Assembly (NCBI RefSeq): GCF_022682495.2
Contig: NC_071393.1
Span: 102,909,010 to 102,973,009 of the forward strand
DNA: 64,000 bases
Origin: Desmodus rotundus
Taxonomy: Eukaryota; Chordata; Mammalia; Chiroptera; Phyllostomidae
Direction: 5' to 3'
Below the pieces are notes generated by a model. It was not told the origin of the DNA and did no database searches. It saw nothing but the letters and a program-made list of their open reading frames with translations. Made by a program: the position numbers and the translations under genes. Position 1 is the stretch's first letter; each line of letters begins with the position of its first letter. Positions 22,805 to 32,755 of this stretch are shown in pieces.

Positions 22805-24952
22805 TGCCCTTGACAGCCATCTATGACTTTATTAACAAGTTACTGTGAAGATTTTTGCCACTAACTCTCGTTTTACCTTTTTATAATGCTGTTTATTAAG
22901 GGGTGGGGAGCGAGGCTGGGAGGAAGGAGGGAACACAGCGAGGAAACATGCTGGGAATTAACAGATATCAGTGGTGTGTTGCATGCTCAGAACAGCAGCA
23001 TCGTCATTGAAGTCTGCTTGATTAAACCACGTCATCTTTGTAATAATTGAATTTAAAACGCCATGCTTTTATTTTAACCTTGGGTTTATAAACTTTTGTT
23101 TTTTCCTTTGTAGCTTTGGTTAACACTTTAAATCATACTTTACAAATGAAGAACTGTATTCAAAAGTTGTGGGTTCACAGTACACCACCTCCCTTGCTGC
23201 AGGGTGTAGGTGTTGCCTGAAGGACAGGTGATGTGTGGGAACACCCGGTGCAAGCTGGAACCTGACCAGACACGGAAGGGGTGTCTCTGTAAAACGCTGT
23301 GGTGGGCAGGGGACCATAGACACGGGCTGTGGTTTTGAAATCGGGGGCTTCTTTTCTGATTCAGTTTTCTTTCATTTGGGGGGAAAGAATATTCATATGT
23401 TGTCCTGTTTTGTTTTTATTAACTTTGGTGGAATTTAATTATTTTACACACACATTCACCAAATACCTTGGCACTTCAAACAAAGAATTTTCCGTAACTT
23501 TTTAGTCTGCCGTTTGTTATTTCTGTCCAATACATTTTGTCCCTGATACTCATCATGCGTAGCCAGAACTGTTTGGTTGATTAAAATGTAGCAACTTTTA
23601 GAAATTCTTTCACCACCAGTGATTATTGCAGCAGTAAGCACAGCCTAGGTACTCTGACGGCAAGTTGATTTGCTTACCAAATTGTTTAAGATTTAAGAGC
23701 AATTAAAAGTGAGATTTTACTTTTTAAAACCACTTGTTGGGGTTTCATAATTTTTTTTTTCTAAAAAAAGCCAATATTCTGTGAGCCTGAGAGCGACATA
23801 TCACAATGACACAGGCGTGTTTATCCACTCCCTCTCTGCCATCTGTCCCCTTCCCTCACAGCCTGTAAGCTGGAAGTCTTGAGAATGTTTGCAAATCAAA
23901 CCACATTTAAACGTGATCGTTAGACACACACACGACACCAAGTGGTGCATCTGCGGAGATCATTGGAAATTCCTGATTTAAAGAGCGCAAATGAGTGTTT
24001 ACTGAGGATTAATTAAATCAGAATTTCAGATGAGCGCCTCCATCCCTCTCTGTTCTTTTCATTTCATTTGGAATAATAATTCTTGGATGCTCATTCTGTG
24101 TGGTACCGGTCTATCACTGCTCCCAGAATGGGAAGATCCTTTAGGACAAAGCTGGCAGAGAGGAAACAGATCCCGGCCACCTGGAGCGAGTATTTATTTA
24201 AACTGACATCCTCTTAATTGACCATCGCACGTTTGTGTTACATTTTTTTAACTTTTGTAAAGACATCTAATTTATATGGTTCTAATATACTATATCCATA
24301 CTTGAATTGGTTTTTCCCTGTTTTGCCTACTGGCAGATATTTTACCTATTTTCAATTGTTCTAACCCATTTTTGAATGTCCCTTTTCTTTAAAGTGGTAA
24401 GATATATTACGCTTGACTGCTGCTGCTTAATTTGACTTAATGTATAAAAAGTTTAGCCTCTCAGTTACAAAATAGCTTTACTTTTTAATGGAGATTATTG
24501 TTTAGAGGGAGGTGTTTAGTTTTGGTAGGTTTGGGATGCTGTGAAACCCGACGACAGTCCTCTCTTACTGATGGCTTACTCTGCTCTGTGAAGCGTACTC
24601 TCCTGCAGACAGAGAGGAAGCGATGGAATTGCCTGCATGATACATCACATGCCTTTGGATTTAGCCAGAGTCTCCAGTGTTTAGCTTTCATTGACAGAGT
24701 ATTCAGAGTCCTTCAATTTGGATTCTTTGGGCTCCACAAAATGGTAGAGGAGGCACACAGTCCCTTATCTTGCTGCAGAAAGTGGTTTGAGGACTCTGGA
24801 TACCCTAAAAGCATAAATGGTCTTGCATACAGAAAGGCTGGATTTTACCTATCAAAAATGTTTTTTCAGCAATACGGTCTGATACAATTTTCCATTTTCA
24901 GAATTGTATAGAAGTTTAGCAGTTCTGCATACAACCTATGTCCCCAAATAAA
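22805..24952 (+). other. PELI2: PELI2 3' untranslated region (minimum extent)
   Basis: The sequence after the TGA is AT-rich with many TTTTA/ATTTA runs and no recognisable repeat to about 24.95 kb, as expected for a long 3' UTR. The first good AATAAA hexamer I see is at 24947-24952; another is at 25250-25255. Which one is used, or whether the UTR continues towards 27 kb, cannot be decided here. Human PELI2 has a 3' UTR of several kilobases as far as I recall. Confidence 0.55.
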
Positions 24953-27570
24953 ATTATCTTCCAACCTGGAAAGTTTCTGAATTTTAGCAAAGTCAGATAG
25001 CTAAAAAGTTGAAATTTGGGTAATAAACTCAAAAGCCTTGGAAGGGGTAACAGTGAGCCACTCTCTGTCAGCGCTGCATCTTGTCCTTTGACCTCCACGT
25101 GAGATCCCCTCCCATCCTGCCTAAGAAACCGCAGAGGGGCGAGTCTGCAACAGGGAACCCATGCTCACCTTGGCCACGTCTAGTCAGATTCCCTTATACT
25201 TTTGGCCATTAAGATTTCTTTTTGAGTTGAGAGCACGTTAGTTTGTAAGAATAAAGAACTCCAGCTCACCAAAGTAAGAGTAAAAGAGTTCAGAAAAGGT
25301 AACTTCTCAAAGGTCCCTTTTGTTATGTCTTGCATCACATTAAAGGGTGAGGCTTCCTCCCCCATGTATGTTCATAGGAAATTACTGACCAATTACCCTG
25401 AGCTCGGCCTGACCGAAATGCCTTTTCTGAATGGGTTTCTAGAAGTTCGGTCCCAGAGATGTATTCCCATAGATATTTTTTTTTCAGTTGTTTACTACCA
25501 AAAAAAAAGAAAAATCAGAATGAATGGACTACAACTCAATATTTTTCTAGTCTGGAATTTTTTTATTAATACTCGGTGCTGCCAGCTCATGCATGCTGCA
25601 ACTCTTAACATTTCCCTTATTTGGTTATGCTTTTTGCAGAAAGGGCTACAGTTCACACTGCAAAGTATTAAGCTTTCCGGGGTCCCCCCCCCCACTGTGG
25701 CCCAAAAGAATTAAAATCTTTTAATATAAATAGCATATTTATCATTCCTCGATAGTTAATTATAGAGTCTGGTACCTTTGTGCCTCAGGGAAGCCACGTG
25801 ATGTAACTGGTTATAGAATTTCAGGGTTAGGGTTTAGGGAAGGAGAAAGCCATTGGAAAAATGACGGGCTCCATTAAGGAGACTAATGAATCTGGATGCA
25901 GAAATGTGCCACGAACCGGCATCCACGTGATTGTAGCAGAATTTATTTCCGGCGTCAATAGGGAAACTTTTAAGTTATTACACATACTGATCAGGAAAGT
26001 TGGGAAGAACTCTTCTTCGTAAAGTTTCAGTGCTTTATTTTGCTTACCTAGAAAAACAAACCCCTGTTGTGCGGGAGCTCAGTTGTTTGGGCACATTTGA
26101 GAGTTTAAGGAAAACGTTTGCCCCTTCTTAAGTTACGTGTAACATAGGTCACAGAATTATTACCTGCCCGTCTATGATTTTGACTAACTTCTTTTTTTAA
26201 AGCCATTCGGTTCTCTGGATTTGCATGAAGGCTGCGATCACACCATAGTGAAAGCTGGCTAAACCCTAGTTATCTTCATGCAGTCCTGCCTGGTGACAGT
26301 GGAATTTCTGACAGACGAACCGCAGAACCTTAACTTTAAGATCAGGCCCAGCTCCGTCCCCTGCCTGTCGATCTTACAGGCCCATAGTTCGGCCTTCACG
26401 GGTGGAAGGCGTGAAGTTCCTCCTTTGGCGCTGGAAGCGGAGCACGGTCCTTTCTTTCGGACCCGGTCAAAGGCTAATGAGAACACTTGAGGATCTTTTG
26501 AACAGAATGTAAGAATGATTGAGGTAGTAAAACAAGAAGTTTCAGTATTTCTTTTTTATGAAACTTATATCCTCTCAAGTAAGTTTTAGCCCTCACAAAC
26601 AATCCCTAGAGGAAGATAGGGAAAAGCAAATATTTTTCCAGTTCTGTTTAACTATTTCTAAAGAAAACAAACTCAGTGAAAGGGAAGTTGTTTTTTTCTT
26701 TTAAAGCGGAGGTGACAGATTACTTCTCTGTGTTAAATAGGCTAACAGTGAAGGGAGGGGTGGTCATATTTACCATGCGTAGTGTTACGAGCGGTTAAAT
26801 TTTATGGCTATATTTGTAAAACTGTTCTTTTATATTTCATGTCAAATTGAAAAATTATTTCTTCACTATTGTACCTGTGGAAATACAAGCCATTTTACAG
26901 GAAAAAAAATCTTCGAAAACTATTAAATGGATCTCAGTGTGTTTGTGAGTGGTTGTCTTCAGACTCTGTGGCTCTCGTGAGTTCATCGGGACATCCAGCA
27001 GGAAGTTCACACACACGTAGACTTGACTCTTTGCATTTCTCAAACTTCCACGCTGATCCCAAACAAGCTTATTCTTGTTTTATATTCCACACAATGCATA
27101 CATATTAAAATCTGGATACCGAAAATCTCCTTGATTTTCTTATTGAAAAAACTTCATCCATGCTTATATTACTATTTGTTGTGACATTACGTCACTGCCA
27201 AATTAACTCCCCGGTGATCTTCACCTGGCTTGTAGAATTAGTGGATTTTTCTGTCTGATCATTATTGCTACTTTTGTGACAGTCTTCATTCATATTTAAC
27301 AACAAGGATTATGTGTAAACCCTCAAGTCTTAAACTAATGGCTTTCGTAAGAAAATATATGTATGTATGATGAATTTTTTCTATCACATTGATATTTAAG
27401 GAATCTTAGTATTGTTGAGGCAAATACATTTTTCACTTCACACAAAAAGAAAATGCACATGTATACGGGCTTTCCTTTCAGTAGTTAAGTGTACCATACT
27501 TTTATCAAATCTAACATGCCATCAATTGTGAGCTGTGTTATTGTGAATAAGCATAGTTACAACTGGAACA
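24953..27570. other. Unique sequence downstream of PELI2
   Basis: This is either distal 3' UTR or intergenic DNA. I recognise no repeat. It contains C9 and T-rich runs near 25680 and 25480. An open 70-codon frame at 26278-26490, with a slightly higher GC content than its surroundings, matches nothing I know. Confidence 0.5.
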
Positions 27571-27579
27571 CACGTCCCC

Positions 27580-28612
27580 TTTGGCAAGGGCACAGTATTC
27601 ATGGGGGAAATAATTGTGTTCGACAAACACAGGTGGAACTAGATAACCGTATGCAAAAGATGAAGTTGGACCCTTACCTTACATAGTATACAAAAATTAA
27701 CTCACAATATATCAAAGAGCTAAAGCTATAGAATTCTTAGAAGAAAACAGTGAATCTGTGACCTTGGGTTAGTCAATGATTTCTTAAATACAATACCAAA
27801 AAATATAAGCAGCAAAACAAAAAGATTGATAAATTGGACTTTATCAAAATTAAAATGTTTTGTGCATCAGAGGACATAGTTGAAGTAAAAAGACAACCCA
27901 CAAAATGGGAGAAGATATTTGTAAATCGTGTCTAATAAGGGAGTTGTATCCAGAATATGTGAAGAACTCCTAGCTCATCAATAAAAGACACCCCAGTTTA
28001 AAAAATGGTCAAAATATTTGAATAGATATTTTTCCAAAGAAAATACACAAATGACCAATAAGCACATAAAAAGATTCTCAACATCATTAGCCATCAGGGA
28101 AATTGGGAAAGTAGTGTGGGACGAACCATGAGTTAGCACTTTATAGCCACTCTGATGGCTAAAGTAAAAAAATGTGTTGACAATTTGTTGAAAAATTGGA
28201 ACCTCATACACTGTTGGAGGGATTACAAAACGGTGCAGCTGCTTTGGGACAAGCAATTGGGCAGTTCCTCCAAAGGTACAAGGTACAGTTACCAAGTGAC
28301 AGCATTTTTACTCCTAGGCATATACCCAAAGTATTAAAAATGATGAATGTGTACACACAAAAACACGTGAGTGTTCATAACAGCATTGTTCATAGTGACT
28401 GAAAAGTAGAGAAACCCAAAAATCCATCATCTGATGAGTGGATGAACAAAAGGTAATACAATGGAATCTATACGATGGAATATTATTTGCCTGTGAAAAT
28501 TAATGAAGTAGTGATACATATTACAATGTTAAATGAACCTGGAAACATCTGGAAATCTAAGTGAAAAGAAGCCAGACACAAAGGGTCACATATGGTATCA
28601 GAAATAACGCAT
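27580..28612 (+). repeat. L1M ORF2 3' end and tail, plus strand, degraded
   Basis: The region follows the L1 ORF2 C-terminal order: ATGCAAAAGATGAAGTTGGACCCTTACC, AAATTGGACTTTATCAAAATTAAAA, AGACAACCCACAAAATGGGAGAAGATATTTG, GAATAGATATTTTTCCAAAGAA, CTCATACACTGTTGGAGGG, ACTCCTAGGCATATACCCAAAG, ATGGAATATTATTTGCC and GAAGCCAGACACAAAGG. Stops and indels are frequent, so this is a fossil L1 of the L1MA/L1MB kind. It is 5' truncated. Confidence 0.85.
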
Positions 28613-28929
28613 CTTACTACCTAATTAAAAGATCCTGGGGGCATTTTAAGGCACTCCCATAACCACAAGCAATAGCATTGAAGAATAATAGACAACGAAA
28701 AATACATACTCTCAAGATTGAAGTGGAAGTAAAAAGTTGGAAAGAGGAAACCTCTGAAAAACTATGTTAACAGAATTTATTAATTTATTTTCTTTGTCTA
28801 TTTGTGTTTGGAAAAGAAGTTACTTAAATCCAAGTAGATACATATTGGAACTGTGGAGTTTCTGCAGGACTAAATCTCCACGAGCTCTTGGGTACTTGCC
28901 AGAATTTGAACAAAGTTATGGGCAGCATT

Positions 28930-28946
28930 AAGAGTAGCAGAAATAA
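28930..28946. repeat. Target-site duplication, left (half-L1 copy 1)
   Basis: AAGAGTAGCAGAAATAA is repeated exactly at 30823-30839 and brackets the half-L1 element. A 17-bp duplication is typical of L1 endonuclease-primed insertion. Confidence 0.93.
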
Positions 28947-28958
28947 CACCCGGAGAAC

Positions 28959-28970
28959 CAAGATGGCGGC
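28959..28970 (+). promoter_or_regulatory. YY1-type motif at the 5' end of half-L1 copy 1
   Basis: CAAGATGGCGGC lies 12 bases inside the element start. The same motif (plus or minus orientation) sits at the start of L1 5' UTRs in several mammals, where YY1 fixes the transcription start. Function here is inferred from position. Confidence 0.65.
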
Positions 28971-29693
28971 GTAGGTAGACACACTGCGCCTCCTCGCACA
29001 ACCAGAACTGACAGAGAATTGAACAGCAAGGGGGACCAACACCAAGGAAATAGAAAATAAACATTCATCCAGACTGGTAGGAGGGGCGGAGACAGGCACC
29101 GGGGTGGAGAGGACTCGCGTGGCTGTGGCGGGACTGAGACTGGCAGAGTGTGGGACAAATGGCGCAGGCAGTCCGAGCACTAGCAGACCCTGCAGTCCCA
29201 CATTTGCACAGATAAACTGAGAGGGCCGGACTCAGAGTGGCGGAGAACAGGGCAGGCAGAGCAGCGGCCCGAGGCACCACATTTGCCCACAGATAAACCG
29301 GACGAAGGGCGGGGAGCGAAGCAGACCGCGTAACCCAGGGCTCCACCTCAGGGAAATAAAGCCTCAAACCTCTGATTGAAAACTCCCGTGGGGGTTGGGG
29401 CGGCAGCAGGAGAGACTCCCAGCCTCACAGGAGAGGTTGTTGGAGAGACCCACAGGGGCCTAGAGTGTGCACAGGCCCACTTACTCGGGAACCAGCACCA
29501 GAGTGGCCCAGTTTGATTGTGGGTAGCGGAGTGAAAGACTGAAAGCCGGAGGAGAGTGAGGCGGGCGCCATTGCTCCCACTCGGCCCCTCCCCCACGTAC
29601 AGCGTCACAGCGCAGCAACCAGCGTTACCCCGCCCTGGTGAACACCTAAGGCTCCGCCCCTTAAAGTAACAGACGCGCCAAGACAAAAAAAAA

Positions 29694-30392
29694 ATGGCCC
29701 AAATGACAGAACACTTCAAAGCTCCAGAAAAAATACAACTAAGCGACGAAGAGATAGCCAACCTATCGGATGCACAGTTCAAAGCACTGGTTATCAATAT
29801 GCTCACAGACTTGGTTGAATCTATTCGAAAAACAGATGAAAAAATGAAGCCTATGCTAAGAGAAACAAAGGAAAATGTACAGGGAACCAATAGTGATGAG
29901 AAGGAAACTGGGACTCAAATCAATGGTGTGGACCAGAAGGAAGAAACAAACATCCAAGCAGAAAAGAATGAAGAAACAAGAACTTGGAAAAATGAGGAGA
30001 GGCTTAGGAACCTCCCGGACGCCTTGAAACATTCCAACATCCGAATTATAGGGGTGCCAGAAGGAGAAGAGGAAGAACAAAAAATTGAAAACTTATTTGA
30101 ACAAATAATGAAGGAGAACTTCCCTAATCTGGCAAAGGAAATAGACTTCCGGGAAGTCCAGGAAGCTCAGAGAGTCCCAAAGAAGCTGGACCCAAGGAGG
30201 AACACAACAAGGCACATCATAATTACATTACCCAAGATTAAATGCAAGGACCTACATCCAAGATTACTGTATCCAGCAAAGCTATCACTTAGAATGGAAG
30301 GGAAGATAAAGTGCTTCTCAGATAAGGTCAAGTTAAAGAAGTTCATCATCACCAAGCCCTTATTATATGAAATGTTAAAGGGAGTTACCTAA
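29694..30392 (+). CDS. L1 ORF1-type RNA-binding protein, internally deleted, 232 aa
   Basis: The frame starts MAQMTEHFKAPEKIQLSDEE. Residues 20-115 form a short, charged coiled coil with few hydrophobic positions. Residues 114-182 carry the RRM start NIRIIGVPEGEEEE, NFPNLAKEI, VQEAQRVPKK and PRRNTTRHIIITLPKIK. Residues 184-232 are the last part of the C-terminal domain: DLHPRLLYPAKLS, MEGKIKCFSDKVKL, TKPLLYEMLKGVT. In L1 ORF1p (about 338 residues in human) the RRM end and first half of the C-terminal domain lie between these blocks; here they are absent, but the frame is kept. The protein should still trimerise if the coiled coil works, but nucleic-acid binding is probably reduced. The start is the Kozak-like AAAATGG after an A run. 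Confidence 0.85.
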   Translation: MAQMTEHFKAPEKIQLSDEEIANLSDAQFKALVINMLTDLVESIRKTDEKMKPMLRETKENVQGTNSDEKETGTQINGVDQKEETNIQAEKNEETRTWKNEERLRNLPDALKHSNIRIIGVPEGEEEEQKIENLFEQIMKENFPNLAKEIDFREVQEAQRVPKKLDPRRNTTRHIIITLPKIKCKDLHPRLLYPAKLSLRMEGKIKCFSDKVKLKKFIITKPLLYEMLKGVT

Positions 30393-30520
30393 GAAAAAGA
30401 AGATCAAAAATAGGAACAGTAAAAATGACAGCAAACTCACAGTTATTAACGACCACACATAAAACAAAAACGAGAGCAAACTAGGCAAACAACTAGAACA
30501 TGAGGGTTGTCATTAAGGGA

Positions 30521-30725
30521 GTGGGAGGGGGAGAGGGGGGGAAAGGTACAGAGAATAAGTAGCATAGATGATAGGTGGAAAATAGACAGGGGGAGGGTAA
30601 AAATAGTGTAGGAAATGTAGAAGCCAAAGAACTTATAAGTATGACCTATGGACACGAACTATAGGGGGGGAATGTGGGAGGGAGGGGGGTGGACAGGATG
30701 GAGTGGAGTGGGGGGGGGGAAATGG
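30521..30725 (+). other. G-rich polypurine tract in half-L1 3' UTR
   Basis: Several closely spaced G runs occur, for example GTGGGAGGGGGAGAGGGGGG near 30521-30541, GGGGGAGG near 30590, and GGGAGGGAGGGGGGTGG near 30676-30692. The spacing allows G-quadruplex folding. L1 3' UTRs of many mammals carry such tracts. The same segment recurs, shorter, in the copies at 38455-39117 and 57708-57916. Confidence 0.7.
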
Positions 30726-30822
30726 GACAACTGTAATAGCATAATCAATAAATATATTTTAAAAAAAAGAAAAAAAATAAATAAAAATAAAAAAATCCAC
30801 ACCCACCAAAAAAAAAAAAAAA

Positions 30823-30839
30823 AAGAGTAGCAGAAATAA
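30823..30839. repeat. Target-site duplication, right (half-L1 copy 1)
   Basis: Exact repeat of 28930-28946 directly after the A-rich tail. Confidence 0.93.
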
Positions 30840-32220
30840 TCTTCAATATAATCTTTAACAATTCATCAGTTAATTTAACGTCATCAGAACATGTTCAAAC
30901 TTGGACCATTCTCTATATTTTTTTTTCACATTTTCTTTTACTTTCAAGAACCTTTTAAGTAATTTTGCTCGTTTTTACTACCAAATTTGAAAACACCAAG
31001 CCCTTGGGTGAGAGGTAACATAGCCAGGTGGAAAATGAGGCATCAAAAGAAAAGCCAAATGATAAGGGCTTGGGGAGCAAAGAATGGAGAGAGCAGACGC
31101 AGTGAGGAAAAGGGCGGTGTAACTGCAGCGCTCACACACACACAGGCGAGCGGCGTCCGCGGTGACCGTTCCAGGGACGAGATGGAAAACACAGCCGCAC
31201 AAGCACATTCTGCGTGGAGAGTCTGTGAACTGAAGGGAGGGGGAGATGATTTATGGCCAAGAAAGACCTGGACAAAATCATCCATTTCTGGAGGAATCAT
31301 TTGTGCTGAGACAATGCGCATTTTCTAGAGCGCTATTCGAAGAGGCAGATGTTTAGATAATGCTACTTTGCTTTGCTGTAATGCCTTCAGTCTGAGAGCT
31401 GCAGAATACAATACAAATATTAACTAATAAATTAAGCCTCGTGGCACTTCTGTGTGATCGATACACATAATAACAATTTTTCTAGTGCAGGAAAGGCGGC
31501 ACCCTGCTCAAAGGTGCTGAAGTCATTTACGCAAGGTCATGAAAGGGGAAAATGGCAAACTCTTTCGAAACGGAGTGTCAGTTCTCCCCACGCTCGCACA
31601 CAGTGCTTTCTCTCCCTTGGCAAGTCAGCAGCTTCAACAGCACATTTCCTTCCGTGGGACTCTTAGCTATGATGGGGGAGGGGTACAATGTTTCCAGTGA
31701 TTCATTCCAGGAGATCCGTCTGTGATTTAGCTGGGAGCCGGTTTGACAATAATAAGCCTTTGATCAAAGCCTTAACTGCTTGCTCTCTGGTTTACCCAGG
31801 AATTAATTTGTTAGCTAATGCTGGTCTCTTTCCTGGTACGACAGTGGCCTCCAGCTCTGGAGTTATGTGTTCGTGTTGCTTAATCCGATTATGCAAAGGA
31901 CTTAAAATAATACAAGAATATCGAACAACCCCAACACGTCTGTGTAGGCATTGATGTAATTATTTGTTTTTCAGATATTTGAAAAACTCATAAAAATTGT
32001 CTTTGGAAGTAGTGTGAGACATCTTGACCAAAGACAGCACCACGTCCTTGAGTGAACCTGACTGGCTTGGTCAGACTTCACTGTGAGTGCGCCTGCGCCC
32101 TGCTGCTGTCCGTCATCACGACCTGTCCTGTGGTGGTGCTGTTTGTCCTCCTGCTCTTCGATAACCCACGTGGCTTCGCCAGTACAGTAAGAAGTCAGAG
32201 GGAAACAACACAAGGAAATA
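30840..32220. other. Intergenic, no feature recognised
   Basis: This is unique-looking sequence with a purine-rich, moderately CpG-containing stretch at about 31030-31250 and a short CACACACACA run near 31133. Open frames are short and unrecognised. Confidence 0.6.
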
Positions 32221-32755
32221 CCGGGTTGGCTGAAAGGTTCATTTACTTTATTCCACACGATGGCTCTAGTAGTGCCTATTTGTCTCTAACTTCATTCAAA
32301 ACAGTTTTGTTAGATTGTATTGTGACAGCGGTCATATCAGTGTGCATTTTTTAAAAAACATCAAAATTGGTGAATTTTTGTTCAGCCATTTTAATATTGA
32401 AGATGGAAGAAAATACACAATATGTTCAGCTTATTATGCTTATTATTTCAAGAAAGGTAAAAACATAACTGAAACACACAGAAAAAGATCTGTGCCATGT
32501 ACGAGAAGGTGCTCAAAAATGGCCTGCAAAGTTTCTTGGTACCATTGACATGTTGGCCAAATACTTCTCTGCTGTGGGGCTGTCTTATGCACTGGAAGAT
32601 GTTTAGCAGCACCCCTGGCCTCTACCCACTAGAAGCCAATAGCGGGAGATAGCCAACATACTCAAAATATCTAAATCAATAAAGTTATTGTTAAAAATGA
32701 AAACCGTGTATTTTATTTTATGGAAAAAAATGTAACAGACTTTTTGGCCAACCCC
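32221..32755 (+). pseudogene. Internally deleted mariner with a MER20 piece inside
   Basis: TA precedes a left end CCGGGTTGGCTGAAAGGTTCATTTA. The right end AACAGACTTTTTGGCCAACCCC is its imperfect inverted repeat. At 32425-32545 the broken frame reads AYYAYYFKKGKNITETHRK and then a CxxxACK-like segment, the N-terminal helix-turn-helix region of a mariner transposase. A second short block near 32645-32680 (GGGAGATAGCCAACATACTC AAAATATC) corresponds to the next helix. Between them, at about 32530-32646, lies MER20-like hAT sequence. The catalytic domain is gone, so this is a dead non-autonomous derivative. Confidence 0.75.
32530..32646 (-). repeat. MER20-like hAT fragment within the mariner
   Basis: ACCATTGACATGTTGGCCAA, TGTGGGGCTGTCTTATGCACTGG and GATGTTTAGCAGCACCCCTGGCC with CTCTACCCACTAGAAGCCAATAG follow the MER20 consensus read in reverse. 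Only about half of a 219-bp MER20 is present. The distal terminal repeat is missing and no target duplication is visible. Confidence 0.7.

Larger units (their letters stand above)
28947..30822 (+). mobile_element. Full-length ORF2-less L1-derived element (HAL1-like), copy 1
   Basis: This 1876-bp insertion lies between perfect 17-bp duplications. Its order is: an L1-type CpG-rich 5' UTR starting near CCAAGATGGCGGC (28947-29693), ORF1 (29694-30392), a G-rich 3' UTR, the end motif GGACAACTGTAATAGCATAATCAATAAA, and an A-rich tail. No endonuclease or reverse-transcriptase sequence lies between the ORF1 stop and the 3' UTR. The full 5' end, intact ORF1 and unmutated duplications suggest a recent copy. 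It would need L1 ORF2 protein in trans. HAL1 (half-L1) elements are known in mammals to encode ORF1 only; whether this bat family is described I cannot check. Confidence 0.9.

Noticed and set aside
25824..25841. GGGTTAGGGTTTAGGG, possible interstitial telomeric repeat
   Set aside because: Only two to three irregular units; too short to support a fusion or telomere-repair scar.
29348..29890. 180-codon antisense frame across half-L1 5' UTR and ORF1
   Set aside because: Antisense ORF0-like proteins exist in primate L1s, but this one starts inside ORF1 and has no similarity I can see; it is absent from copy 3.
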